Assembly: GCA_019188255.1 (NCBI GenBank)
Contig: JAETXT010000004.1
Span: forward strand, 1,736,001 to 1,800,000
DNA length: 64,000 bases
Reading direction: 5' to 3'
DNA from: Verticillium longisporum
Taxonomy: Eukaryota > Ascomycota > Sordariomycetes > Glomerellales > Plectosphaerellaceae
How positions within the stretch are numbered: the stretch's first letter is position 1; each line of letters opens with the position of its first letter. The notes below the pieces were generated by a model. The model did not search any database. It was given only the letters and a program-made list of their open reading frames with translations, and was not told where the DNA came from. A program made the translations under genes and the position numbers. Positions 22,995-34,606 of this stretch are shown here, one piece after another.

Positions 22995-24246
22995 GGTGTC
23001 AAATTTGGCTACCGCTGAGTGGTAGGGATAGCGAGCACAGGTGGGAGATGCTGGTGTATATGGATGTGTATTGAAACGAAGAATATTGATTTGAGAAGCG
23101 CGGAGTACCTAAGCAGGTATGGAAGGAGAGACCAGCTATTTCTGCCCGTAAGGAAACAATGATTCTTTATGGGACCAGAGACACCCGCCGTCCCTTGCAG
23201 AGGCCTACAGTTGGGAAGAACCTACCGCAAGGTATTGCGCAGATCTGTGATGCAATAGCCCATGAAATGCCCACCTAGTCCCTGCCAGCGTCACTTTCTA
23301 AAGCGACGGCCTATCACCATGATGAGTCCAGCAGCGGTCTCCTGGAGATCTCTGGAGCAAAAAGAGTGGGCTATGATGTGTCGCGTTTCGAGACAGCTGG
23401 GTCGCTCAGAACAGCCACGCACTAACCTGTAGATCCCGTCGTGTATGCGTCTCCCGTTACAACATCAACATGAGCCCGATTGTCGCTATGTCGCTGTTGA
23501 GGAGACCCAAAAGAGAGACAAACAGCCAGATAAGGAAGCAGTGCTCAGGGGCTGGGCCGCAGTAGGGAAACGGGCTGTAGCAGCCGGCGGGCCCGGCGAA
23601 TATCAACGAGTGGGCCATAAAAATGGGCGGCTGTTGAGGACACGCAAGACGGTGCGGTGCAGCTTAACGAATGACACCCTGGGACTTGCTTCAGACAGAA
23701 ATCATGCCTTGGGGAACCCCGACCAAGGCCGCCTGCCAGTGCACTGTTGCCAAGCACCCGGACCTGATAGTAAATTCGGCCAGTTGCAGTATTAGTCACG
23801 TCGTGTCACCTCCGGCCAAACCGACCACATGGTGGTCTGAGAAATTCATCACAGCTTTGGTGATAACGGCGGTTCGTGTTCAGAGTTCTGGATGGTGTGC
23901 CGTAGCAATCATGATTCAATAAAGAGGTGGAAACGGCAAAGCCACCGGGCAACGACCTCAAGAGGCTACAGTTCCAGTACAAGTGGATTGAACCAGGTGG
24001 ACCCCAAGCTCAGCTCGCTAAAAGCCCAGATCAAAGTCTAGACTTATCGATAACGACGCACACAAGAAATCATCGCTACCCTCTACACCCACGTGACCGC
24101 ACAAACTGCGAATTTTCGTCCAGGCCCCACCCCCCAGCTGGCCAATTTTCAGATTATCCCGCCGTGACCCCGAAGAAGCCTTTCCCTCTCCTCCCCCCAT
24201 CGCCCAACGACAACCGACGACAACATCGCCCAACCCGACGACAACA
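22995..24246. promoter_or_regulatory. Divergent intergenic region (secreted protein / RPL36)
   Basis: About 1.25 kb without a supported gene. The last 150 bp before RPL36 are pyrimidine-rich with repeated CAACGACAAC-like units, typical of a ribosomal-protein promoter and leader. Confidence 0.5.
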
Positions 24247-24922
24247 ATGGCGAAGGAACAGTCCACCCGCACCGGCCTTGCCGTCGGCCTCAACAAGGGT
24301 CACGTACGTGTCTCACCTCCTGGAGGATCTCTGCATCCGACTCCCTGAGCAACTGTGCTCGCATTTGCAGACGATGGACAACGTAAGGCTGACCAGCCAT
24401 TCAATCTAACAGAAGACCACCCCTCGCGTCGCTAAGCCCCGCATCTCTTCCCAGAAGGGCCGCATCAGCAAGCGCACCACCTTCGTCCGCGAGGTTGTCC
24501 GTGAGGTCTCTGGGTACGTTAACGTCACACACTATGAGATGGAGCGACAGGAGGCGGAGGCAGAGGCTGGGGTTAGACGGCGGTCTGGGAGCAATGATGT
24601 TGACAATTAACATTGCTCGCCGACTGCCGTCTGATCGATGTGGCTCTGCCTCTTGCGCTCGCTCTGCAAATTGAATCAAGCCCAGATGCTAACTGGTCTT
24701 CAGCCTCGCCCCCTACGAGCGCCGCGTTATCGAACTCCTTCGCAACAGCAAGGACAAGCGCGCCCGTAAGCTCGCCAAGAAGAGGGTAAGGTCCCACGAC
24801 ACAACGGCTGCTCTGCACTTGATACTAACACCAACAACCAGCTCGGAACCTTCGGCCGCGCCAAGAGCAAGGTCGACGAGCTCCAGCGTGTCATCGCTGA
24901 GTCTCGCCGTGCCGCCCACTAA
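24247..24922 (+). CDS. RPL36: 60S ribosomal protein L36 (eL36)
   Basis: Four exons: 24247-24303, 24413-24513, 24704-24785, 24842-24922; 106 aa. The joined protein reads [18 protein letters not shown], then [20 protein letters not shown] and [20 protein letters not shown], the full eL36 pattern, ending RRAAH. It is a basic component of the large subunit. The exon 2/3 and 3/4 junctions follow branch sites GCTAAC and ACTAAC. In intron 1, a 12-base in-frame stretch (24371-24382) has AG before it and GTAAGG after it, but the remaining intron would be only 30 nt, and family members have no such insert, so I treat it as intron. The gene converges on the UBX gene. Confidence 0.96.
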
Positions 24923-25245
24923 ATGCTTTCACGACTCGAAGTGGGTTGATCTGGGAAGTTGAATAGGGGCATCTGGGTTTCGGCGTGCGGGCGACAAAAT
25001 GGCAGCGGTCCTACAGAAGAAAAAGAGGACCCCTCATGGCATTTTCCGCTGAGGAAAATATAACGGTTTACTGCGGCTTTCACGGAGTGGCGGCTAGCAG
25101 GTCATGAGAAATACCAATACCAACGATTTCAGCAAGGAAATTCCAGCTTGCACCTTCATTTTCTCCCCTTTCATTTATATGCATCGCTTGTGTCTTGTGG
25201 TGATCATTCTAAGTGCCTTCTCATCATGTCTCTTGTCGGCAATGT
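24923..25245. other. Short convergent 3' region
   Basis: About 320 bp between two converging stop codons; it holds the two 3' UTRs and nothing else I can identify. Confidence 0.5.
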
Positions 25246-26791
25246 CTATTTCTTGCCAGGCAACTTGAGCCACTTGGGTAGCTTCTTCCCTGCGCCTCCA
25301 TCCCCCCGATCGCTACCTTCTGGTTTGGAGCTCGGTACAACCGGAACCCGGTCGTCCACCTCCTGCTCCTTGGGCAATTCTGGCACCTTGACTGCCGTCG
25401 CGCGCTGTGCAACGCTACCCTTCAGGAAAGCCTGTTTCCTCACGTCCCCCGGCACGCTGTCGTCCCACACAAAGTTGACGAGCACGCTGCGCGTCATCTT
25501 GTAGTCGTGGATCAGGAGAGTGTTAGGGCCCTGGCTATCCTTAACGACATCCTTGCCTCCCGGCAACACGAGCCGGAACTTTTGTCCGCCATTGGCCATG
25601 ACGGACCGCACCGCCTCGTAAAGCACAGCGCCAGTCGCCTCCGGACCAAACACCCATTGAGCTGATGTATTGTCGGGGAAACGAACCTTGACAGGAACCG
25701 AGGATACAGAGGCTAGTCTCGCCTCTTCGGCTTGCGCCTTCTCTTCGATCTCCTTATCCGATGGCAGGCGCTTGTTATGGGAGCTCTGCAGGAGCCGCGC
25801 CTGGTGCAGTTGCGCTTGCTGGATGGACGGCGTGAAGTCACTTTCGGACATGGGCATGGATGCCGCGGCTATTGTCGTGCCTGTGGGCGCTTGAAAGACG
25901 CCCACTGGCTGCAACGGGTCTGAAGGCAAGGTGACTGGTGCAGGGTCGACATCCATGGCGTCGCTTGGAGTTTGTTCGGGCTGAGCTGAAGCCGGTGCAG
26001 GAATTGAAGCATCCGTTGACTGCTCAGGCGTGCTGTCAGGCTCGGGTTGCGCCACCGTCTCAGGGACGGTAGCCGTAGTTGCAGGCACGGCCGCGGCTTC
26101 TTTCTCTTCAGCCTCCACCTCCGCGAAGAACTGACTGATCTCCGTCATGGACTCGAACAGCGTCTTGTCGGTCTTTCTGAACGACAGGCGTATCAACACG
26201 CTGCCCGAGTTGTACCCCAGCTGGGACAGGGTTTTCTGAAAGTCCGCAAAGGAGGCCAGCGCCCTGCCCATGAAGGTGAGAACCGGTGTTTCGTAGAAGA
26301 GCTGGCCGCTTCCAGTCTGGCCAACAGCCGTTGTCTGCGCCCCGACCCGCTCCGACAGGTTGAGGTTCTTCCCCTGGCACGAGACCCGGGTTTCGAATTG
26401 GCGCAGGACTTTCCATAATGAGGACTCGCTGGAGAACCTGTCGACAACACGTCCGTTTGGAGTCGCATTGGATTCGGGGAGGGGAGCTGAAGGGCTACGG
26501 ATACGGCGGACGGTGTATTTGACTTTTGGACGAGCTCAAGCTTTGCGCCGGGGATGAGGCCTGCTTGGCGCCAAAGAACCGAAAGATCGACTTGCTTCTG
26601 CTTATGTCTTGTCCTGTCAGTGTGGGGCTGGAGGGAGGTCAACGATGGACATACTTGAGGAGATACTTGTCGCTGCCGAGGTTGAGCTTCTTACAAGCTT
26701 CTTGGAGAACGTCTGTCATGTATGTTCCAGGGTTGACCTTGACCGTTGTCCGGCGCAAGTCAGTGGCGATGACGGTAACGTGAGACGCCAT
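25246..26791 (-). CDS. UBX-domain protein, ASPL/TUG (Ubx4)-like, with apparent frameshift
   Basis: Exon 1 (26791-26655) starts MASHVTVIATDLRRTTVKVN, the N-terminal ubiquitin-like domain of TUG proteins. After a very short 41-nt intron, exon 2 (26613-25246) continues KQVDLSVLWRQAGL and VSVALQLP. Here the frame must shift by one base at the paired C4 runs (26476-26479 and 26481-26484); downstream it reads LWKVLRQFETRVSCQGKNLN, then GQLFYETPVLTFMGRALASF and LSQLGYNSGSVLIRLSF. A disordered Glu/Pro/Ala segment leads to the UBX domain (VPVKVRFPDNTSAQWVFGPE to HDYKMTRSVLVNFVW, about 350-440). About 501 aa with one C restored. Such proteins bind the Cdc48/p97 ATPase and act in protein degradation and hexamer control. 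Domain order is complete apart from the indel. It shares a divergent promoter with PUP3. Confidence 0.85.
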
Positions 26792-27541
26792 GATCCGATG
26801 CAAGTCTTTCTTGTATTGGTGTCTTTCTTCTGAAATATTTCAGCGTCAACTTTCACCCTGCTAGGAATCAGGAATTGGGAACGTCGTCGCTGGTTGCTTC
26901 GCTGTAGGGTCAAGTGGTGCTTGGTGGGGTAGCGGTCGTAGCATCGGTCATCAGTGAACGTGGTACGTTTGATAATGAGGGTCGAACTCGGTGGAACCGG
27001 ACCGAAGCTCGGCATCCGGGCTTGCGAATTTGTGAGATACAGGTGGTAAAGCCAACAAGCTGGCATGCGCACAAAAGGCCGAAAACACGTAGTCTTTCTC
27101 GCAGGCCAAAGTCGTGGTCTCGGCGAGAGAGCATATTACCACATTGCGGAGAGCCGCAGGCAGCATCTTGTTATCGAGGGATGCGTAAGGCGAACGGGGC
27201 TTATCTCAGCGTCCCTGGTTGAGAAGCTCCCACCAATGATAGAGCTCCACAAGAAGATAAGTGGGTCAACCTCGACCACCGCTGCCGCGCCATGTCGTGT
27301 TTGCCTTGCTCTTCCAGCTGGCTAATCGATGCAACTGGCATTCAACCTCCCCCGACCTTCCCACCCTGCAGCTATCGAATCCATCGTGACGACCTTCCCC
27401 GACAGCAGCACCATCACGCAACTTGACGAATTTCACGACGTTCCTTCCATAGTATCCCGACAGCGTTCCCGATCCGATAACAGCTGCAGAGGCCCCCTTA
27501 CCACAGAGCCAACATGGTATGTCCATCACCGAGCACCCTCA
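26792..27541. promoter_or_regulatory. Bidirectional promoter between UBX gene and PUP3
   Basis: About 750 bp separate the two divergent genes of the ubiquitin-proteasome system. GGTGGTAAA at 27042-27050 differs by one base from the yeast proteasome-associated control element GGTGGCAAA bound by Rpn4. No exon is supported. Confidence 0.45.
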
Positions 27542-28400
27542 ATGACCCCCCGGCTCCAGCTAATCACCCTCCCAGAGCTCCCCCTTCTCCATAAGTCCGT
27601 TGAAACCCCTCCTCCCTCGAGCCCTCCCCCTAACAATCTCATCCTAGACGGCGGCGCCTGCGTGGCAATGGTGGGCAAGGACTGCGTCGCGATAGCCTGC
27701 GACCTGCGCCTCGGCCTCCAGGCCCTGACCGTGTCCAACAACTTCCCCAAGATCTTCCAGTACGGCGACGTCTTCCTCGGCCTCACGGGCCTCGCCACGG
27801 ACGTCACCACGGTCGGCGACCTCTTCCGCTACAAGTCCAACATGTACCGCCTCCGTGAGGAGCGCAACATCGCGCCCCGCACCTTTGCGAACCTCGTCTC
27901 CTCGTCCCTCTACGAGCGCCGCTTCGGCCCCTACTTTGTCTCCCCGTCGTCGCCGGCCTCGACCCCAAGACGGGGAAGCCCTTCATCTGCGGCTTCGACT
28001 CGATCGGCTGCATCGACTTTGCCAAGGACTTTATCGTCTCCGGCACGGCGTCCGAGCAGCTGTTCGGCATGTGCGAGAGCTTGTGGGAGCCTGATCTGGT
28101 GAGATTCTCTCCTCCTCCTCCTCCTCCTCCTCCTCCTCCTCCTCCTCCTCCTCCTCCTCCTCCTCCTCCTCGTCCTCCTCGTCCTCCTCGTCCTCCTCCT
28201 TGTGGCGGTGCAGCCACTGCAGCGGTTGTCGGGGTATTAATTCGCTTATCTTCCAGGGCCCCGATGAGCTTTTCGAGACCATCTCTCAGTCCCTTCTCAA
28301 CGCCGTCGATCGCGACGCCCTGTCCGGCTGGGGCGCGCACGTCTACATTATTGAGAAGGACAAGGTTACCAAGAGGCTACTCAAGGGCAGGCAAGACTAA
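27542..28400 (+). CDS. PUP3: 20S proteasome subunit beta type-3, with apparent frameshift
   Basis: Exon 27542-28098 and exon 28257-28400. The protein reads [20 protein letters not shown], then [39 protein letters not shown]. At the C4 run 27942-27945 one base is missing; the next frame continues [20 protein letters not shown] and [20 protein letters not shown]. Exon 2 gives [20 protein letters not shown] and ends KRLLKGRQD. Beta-3 is an essential non-catalytic subunit of the 20S core, so a real null allele is implausible. The start is uncertain. ATG 27542 gives a 35-residue extension not usual for beta-3. ATG 27514 is followed at once by a GTATGT donor, and CTAAC plus TAG at 27645-27647 form a good acceptor, but that join is one base out of phase. 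The second intron carries a CCT microsatellite. Confidence 0.88.
28111..28200 (+). repeat. CCT trinucleotide microsatellite in PUP3 intron
   Basis: Twenty uninterrupted CCT units fill 28111-28170. The pattern continues to 28200 with CGT replacing CCT at three regularly spaced units. The tract lies wholly inside the intron 28099-28256. Confidence 0.95.
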
Positions 28401-28767
28401 GACACTCTTTACAAGCAGCAGGCGGGAGCAGAGCAGAACAGGAGAGCGTGGCAGGACGTTACATCGGCATGCTGGATGGGCAGACAGAGATCCCAGGTTC
28501 ATCATGTGCGCGTGTATCTTGTATCAACAGACCCGGCGTAATGATCAATAGACATGGTCGACACGTCGCAGAAATTTGAAACATGACTGGTAATGCAACA
28601 GAAGAACATTGTGTATTTTTTTTTTACTTCGAACGATTGGCAGTCTGAGACGGCTTATCAAGTCTTTACAGGCAGAGAGCTCGAGGCAAGCAATGTATCT
28701 CGCTCGCTCTATGATATGGTACATTTCTCTATCGATCTAGCCCGAAACGACCCTCTACATTCGTCTT
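28401..28767. other. Convergent 3' region
   Basis: About 370 bp between the PUP3 and SERCA stop codons, including a T9 run near 28618. No exon is supported. Confidence 0.5.
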
Positions 28768-31700
28768 TTATTGGGCCTTCTTTGCCTTGATTGCCTCAAC
28801 CGTCTTGGTCTGCATGAAGAACGACCTCTCAATCAGTTTGAGACCCTCGTCGATAAGACTGGCTTGTGTTAGTACTGATCTATTGACCGAAGAACGGTAA
28901 AACTTACATGACGGGAGCGCTGATCCACAGCACAGCCTTCCACTCGGTCCAGTTCAACGGCAGGATCGAGAACAGGCTTTGCAGAACCGGTGTGTAGAGC
29001 AGGGCGAAATGAAGAGCCATGGACAAAGCAATGGCGTAGACGAGCATCATGTTCTCCCAGAGAGGAAGGGTGAACAGGGACTCGCTGGAGGACAGGGCAT
29101 TGACGGCGTTGAACATTTCGATGACGACGAGAATAGAAAGGGAAACGGTAGAGGCTGACTTGGCCATGTCGTTGGAGAACATTTGGCAGCCAATCTCAGG
29201 GAACTGCGTCGAGCAGCGGTGGAAGCTGGAAAGCTGGTTAAAGGTAATCTGCGGGCCCTCTGGGTTGTACATGAACCACCAAGCGTAGCCGGCAACAGTG
29301 GCCAGGCCGACGTAAGTGCCGATGACCATGTAGCGGAAGAAAAGCCATCCGCCGATAAGGCGTTCGTCACGCTTGCGAGGCTGGCGCTTCATGATGTCGT
29401 GATCGGGGGTTGAACGAGAGGGCCGTGGCAGGGAGACCATCAGTGACAAGGTTGACCCAAAGAAGCTGGACGGGAATCAGAGCCTCGGGCATGCCGAGAG
29501 CGGCGGTGAGGAAGATGGAGACAACCTCGCCAATGTTGGACGAGATGAGGTACCGAATGAATTGCTGGGTGTTGTTGTAAATGGAACGGCCCTCCTCGAT
29601 GGCGACCTCGATGGTGGCAAAGTTGTCATCAGCAAGAACCATGTCAGCGGCGAGCTTGGCGACATCAGTGCCGGATCCCATGGCAACACCAATATCAGCC
29701 TTCTTCAGAGCAGGGGCATCATTGACGCCGTCACCAGTCATGGCAACAACTTCGCCGGCTTGCTGAAGAAGATCAACGAGCTTGGACTTGTGGCTAGGCT
29801 CGACGCGAGAGAACAGAGAAGCGGTGCGGGCAGCCTCAATGGCCTCGCGAGCGGTCAGGTTATCAAACTCGCGGCCAGTGAAAGACTTGCCGGTAAGGTC
29901 CTCGTTCTCGCCAAAGACGCCAATTTGACGGCAGATGCTCTCGGCGGTGTTGCGGTTGTCTCCAGTGATGACGATGACGCGGATGCCAGCCTCCTTGCAC
30001 TTGCGGATCGAAGTGGCCACCTCCTCACGAGGAGGGTCCAGCATGCCGACGAGACCAACAAACGTCATGTTCTGCTCAAGCTCAGCATACTGGGCGGTAG
30101 ACTTTGCGTTCTTCAGAAGTGCGTTGTTGCCAACGTTCTCAATGCTGGCGAGAGCAATGACACGCATGCCCCGGTTGCCATACTCGACGATTTCCTTGGT
30201 GATGAGGTCTTGCGTCTTGCGGTCTAGGGCCTGGCGCTTGCCATCGGCGCCGAGGAGCGTGTGGGAGCAGCGTTCAAGAATAGACTCGGGCGCGCCCTTG
30301 ACAAGAAGCTTCTGCTCCTTGCCGTTCTGGACAACAACTGACATGGACTTGCGGTCACGAGAGAACTCATACGTGGCGAGGCGGCGATACTGGTTCTCGT
30401 AGTGAGCGCTGGCGTGGTGGAGGAAAGCATCAGGGGCTGAGCTAGCGGGGGCGCTGGGACCAAGCTTCTCGACAAGCACGCGGAGAGCACCTTCGGTAGG
30501 TTCGCCAACGTTGGAGTAGGAGTCAGTCTTGGGGTCGTAAGCCAGCTTGGAATCGTTGCAGAGAGCAGCCACCTCGGTGAACTGGCGGTCAGTATGGGAT
30601 GAGCGGGGAAGGTCCTTCACAGGCTGGCCGTTGGAAGTAATGGCACCCTTGGGGCTGAAGGTAGAACCCTCGACATCGAGTTCGATGAGGTCTGTTCCGG
30701 ACTCATTCAGGTAGACGACCTTGTTGACGCTCATCTGATTCGTTGTCAGGGTGCCGGTCTTGTCAGAGCAGATGACGCTGCAGCTGCCGAGAGTCTCGAC
30801 TGAAGGCAGGCTGCGGACAACGGCATTCTTGGCGGCCATCTTGCGAGTGCCCAGAGCCAGACAAGTGGTAATGACAACGGCCAGACCCTCGGGGATAGCG
30901 GCGACACCAAGAGACACGGCAATCTTGAGGTAATAGATAGCACCCTTGGTCCAGGTCCCATGGCTGGGATCGTTGAAGTGAGGGATGTTGATGAGCCAGA
31001 CGAGGATGCAGATGACGGTAATGACCTTGGCCAGACTGTCGCCGAAATCGTTGAGCTTCTGCTTCAGAGGGGTAGGTTCAGAGATTTGGGCAGTGATACT
31101 CTCATGGATGTCACCGATGGCGGTGCCGGTACCGGTCAAGACGACAACGGCCTTGGCACGTCCCACAACGACGGTGGTTCCAGAAAAGAGTATGTTGACC
31201 TGGTCCTGCAACACTGCCTTCTCGTCATTGACGACAGCGGTGTGATCCTTGCCGACGCTCTCGCTCTCGCCAGTCAAGATGGCCTGGTCCATGGCGAAAG
31301 CATTGCTCTCAATGGCGACAACCCTGCAATCAGCGGGGACACGGTCGCCAACGTTGACGGTGATGATATCGCCGGGCACGAGCTCCTCGGCCCGGACACG
31401 AGAGACGTGGCCATTGCGGAGAACGTTGGCCTCGTTGGCCGAGTATTCCTGGAGAGCGGCAATGGCCTTCTCGGCGCTGCTCTCCTGCGAAACGCCAACG
31501 ACGGCGTTGAGGATCAGGATGGTGAGGATCTGGGAATACCGGCATGATTAGCGTTGGAAAGTCTTGGTAGGTGGGGGCGCGGCCCGGGGATTACGTACCA
31601 CTGCTGGGTCGACGAATGCGCTCCAGCCTTCCTCGTCGTCGAAAAGGGCAAGAACGAAAGAAACAGCAGCCGAGCCCAGGAGGATAATGACGAGCTGGTC

Positions 31701-31969
31701 CTTGAATTGCTCCAGAATGAGCTCCCAAATGGGCGTGGGGGTTCCTCGGGGATCACTGCGAGAAGAGGTTGCGTCAGCTTGGTTCGCAGAAAGTTCGACA
31801 GGCAGAGGCGCGCAAGGTAAAGAATGAAAGAGTGCTCGGGGAGAAACCTACCATTTCTGCCGTGCTGAGACCGCAGCGAGGCGACCTGGTCGTCGTTGAG
31901 GCCGGTCTTGACGTCGACATCAAAGTGAGCCAGGACCTTATCGACAGGTTTCGCAAAGGCGTCCTCCAT
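28768..31969 (-). CDS. SERCA-type P-type Ca2+-ATPase, with two apparent frameshifts
   Basis: Four exons: 31969-31852, 31755-31599, 31529-28908, 28858-28768; about 996 aa after correction. It starts [20 protein letters not shown]. The third exon carries the PGD motif ([20 protein letters not shown]), TGES, the [20 protein letters not shown] helix with the calcium-binding PEGL, the phosphorylation site [40 protein letters not shown] and the last helices, ending AIKAKKAQ. Two indels break it: a G5 run at 31737-31741 (one C short in sense; downstream must read IWELI) and a G5 run at 29405-29409 (two C short; the family has FNPPDHDIM). With three C restored every exon phase agrees. It pumps Ca2+ into the ER or vacuolar system. 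All catalytic motifs are present, so the gene is probably intact in the organism. Confidence 0.92.
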
Positions 31970-34606
31970 CGCAAAGGCGCGCGCGGGGCGCAGAGAGTGG
32001 CTGCGTTCGGGGAAAGAGGTCCTCAAAGGATTGGTATGGCGGTCGTGCTTGCGCTCAAGTTTTCTCGGTGGGAGAGACTGGTGTTGTTGCTCGGGAGAAT
32101 CAGTCGCCTTGATTCGGGGACTTGGAAAAAGGTGAAGTAGGGACGAGAGTTGAAGAGGCTTTAGACACAAGGCATCTTATTGCGTAGGCAGTGGGGCTAG
32201 GAGGCAACGACGGGTCAACGATAATGGGTCTGGGCCAACGACAAGAAACACCAAGAGTTTCCACGCGGTTCTTGACCTCCACTACGTAAGGTGTCCTGTT
32301 CTGTTGGAGGGGATGTAGTCTGGCGAGAGAGTCGAGCGCAGGGCCGGCGATCTGAAGTGTCCTGGTTTTTTTGGGTGGTACCGTACCTTGCCTTACAGAA
32401 TACGTGTTCGTTCACTGGTTTAGCACCGGTTACAGGACCCTTTTTCGCCGTGGGCGTGTTGAAAGGAACTGCTAAGGTCGAGCTTGCCCGCTTCTGGTTA
32501 GGTTTGGTGCGCATCCAGGCCCCAAATGTGCTGTGCACTGTGTAGCAGGCGCGACTTCCCTTCCCTGAAGGCCCCTTCCAGAAGATCTAGCGGAGACCAC
32601 TGGCCAGTCAGGTCGTATCCTCAAGGAATCGGCGAACGAGGTTGGTGCCTTTGAACCGCCAGCGGAGGCGAGCGCGGGGCAGTGGCCAATTAGCTGGCTC
32701 GAGTGTGCGCCGATGCGGAAGTCTTCCCACCTCAATGCTGGTCAAGTGTCGACCTCGCTGATATATCCCTGACCTGGCCAACACCTGGGGACAAAATGCG
32801 GAGGAGGTTGGGCTGACTGATCTTGTCTCATGACTGTCATCAGTCATCATGTCTGTCCCTTCCTCACCTCCAGAATCGCCATGTTCGGTGTACGCCAACA
32901 AAGCAAGCTGGCGTGGGGGGCTTTACTCGTGGCTCAAGGGTCAAATGTGGCGGGGCTGGGGCCGGCTGGCCTCAACCCGTGTCCCAGAGTACTTCCCAAG
33001 GGACTATTCGGGACCAGCGCCACATCTCATCCCCGGCGACACGCCCAAGCCTCATCCCCTCACAACGCTAAAGCTAAGGTACCTAAGGTACCTAAGGTAC
33101 CTAACTACCTAGGTAGGTAGGTAATAAGGTAGCTTGAGCTGACCATCTCATCCGAAGCAGCTTCACAGCTTGACGTCGTGATTTTGACACCATGGCATGA
33201 CGGAGCTCGGCCCTTTTCCCCATTTATTCCAGCAGCATGCGATTCTTACATTTAGATCAGCGCGGGAGCTAGATCTCGATGGACCTTGATTAGTTGCCGT
33301 CATGTCCTGGTCCCTGGGCCCTGTGGGTTCATGCTTGATGCTCAGTGGCCCCGGCCTGCCGTGTCTTGCCTTCATCTCCCTCCGGTCTCGCGCATCATGG
33401 TGGCTTCAGCCATGGGGAGCACTTATGCACGCCTCCTCCTCCAACTCCGACCCGAACACCCCGCTTGTGCAACTCTCTTGTCCCAGCCGGGAGCGCCTGA
33501 GGTGAGATGGCCGTAGATCTATGCGTCGTACCCAGGCTGAGCCCTCCTGTACATGTAGGCCGGCGGCCAGACGAGGCGATGCAGCGTGGGACAATGCTAC
33601 TGGAGCTCTGGGACCATCTACATATTCCTTGGCCCGGTATTGGCATTGCATGCCGTAGCGGCAAGCATTCCTTGTTGTTGATCCCCAAGCACATTCGTCA
33701 ACAAGCAACCCCTAAGACCGATTCGCTCGCAAGTGGCACTGGTGAGTGGTCACAGCAGTTCCGACGCTGTGGTATCACCTCCACTTGCAGCTTTTAGTCT
33801 CGAGATACGGCTTCGATCGAGGCGAAGCTAGGAGACCTTAATTCCCGAGAGCAGAAACGCAAGATGCGCTTCCATCGCAAGGCGACCAAAGTCGAGGCCA
33901 TGTCGCCCCTCGAGACGGATCCTTTTCAAAGACAACAGGAGCTGGCCTCTGAAAGTCGGTGTATTACTGTGCGTGCCCCAGACATGATTCTTCCCTGCCA
34001 ACTCGACAGTCTGGATCGACTTGCTGCTTTTTTCTTTCCTTCTCGCTTCTTCTGCCTGCCTCAATCCACTTATGCGCCCCGGTGAGACGTAATCTCATAA
34101 GGTACGGAGCGTGAGCAGAAAACACCCACGCAGGGTAAGGTAGGAAGGCGTCATTCACCTTCGCCTGCCCAGGTCCAGATCTTGTCGTATCTTACCGCAC
34201 TTGCTGTATTTTTTTATTTTTTTTGTGGCCAACACATACCAGCTCTTGATCTCCATCTTTCCGTTCCGTCTTTCCTCCTTCCTGCCTTCCCCCTTCTCTG
34301 TCCGGCCCAAGGCTGCCTGATAGTTGCCCGACCTGTACATCTGCATCAACTTCCAATTCCCGCCGTCTTACCTCCCGCCTTGGCATCGTCAAACCTTGGA
34401 GAAGCTCAACTTCCAAGGAGCTGCTTGCGCGAGACGCCAGACCGTCAGAGTAGCTTTGCGACCTTCATCCTGCTACCTGCTACCTGCTACCGCGACAGCA
34501 TGTATTGAGTTCGCCCAACACGATCTCAATCTTTTTGGTATCCTGGAGTTCGATCTGCATCTTACTCGCTGTTTTCTTGGATTCGGCCATTGTCCGTGGG
34601 CCCACT
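31970..34606. promoter_or_regulatory. Divergent intergenic region between the SERCA pump and the Rho GEF
   Basis: About 2.6 kb with no supported gene. It contains a palindromic TACC/TAGG tract at 33075-33132 and, near 34208-34226, a T-rich run. Short frames on both strands show no family features. The 5' UTR of the GEF gene, possibly with introns, probably occupies the right end. Confidence 0.5.
33075..33132. repeat. Palindromic TACC/TAGG tract
   Basis: Three direct AAGGTACCT units are followed by AACTACCTAGGTAGGTAGG; the whole block can fold back on itself. Confidence 0.85.

Noticed and set aside
24371..24382. 12-base in-frame cryptic exon in RPL36 intron 1
   Set aside because: The following intron would be only 30 nt and L36 proteins have no insert at this site.
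29367..31379. Programmed ribosomal frameshifting in the SERCA gene
   Set aside because: The sites lack conserved slippery sequences for this family, occur twice in one gene, and match the same short-C-run defect in unrelated genes.
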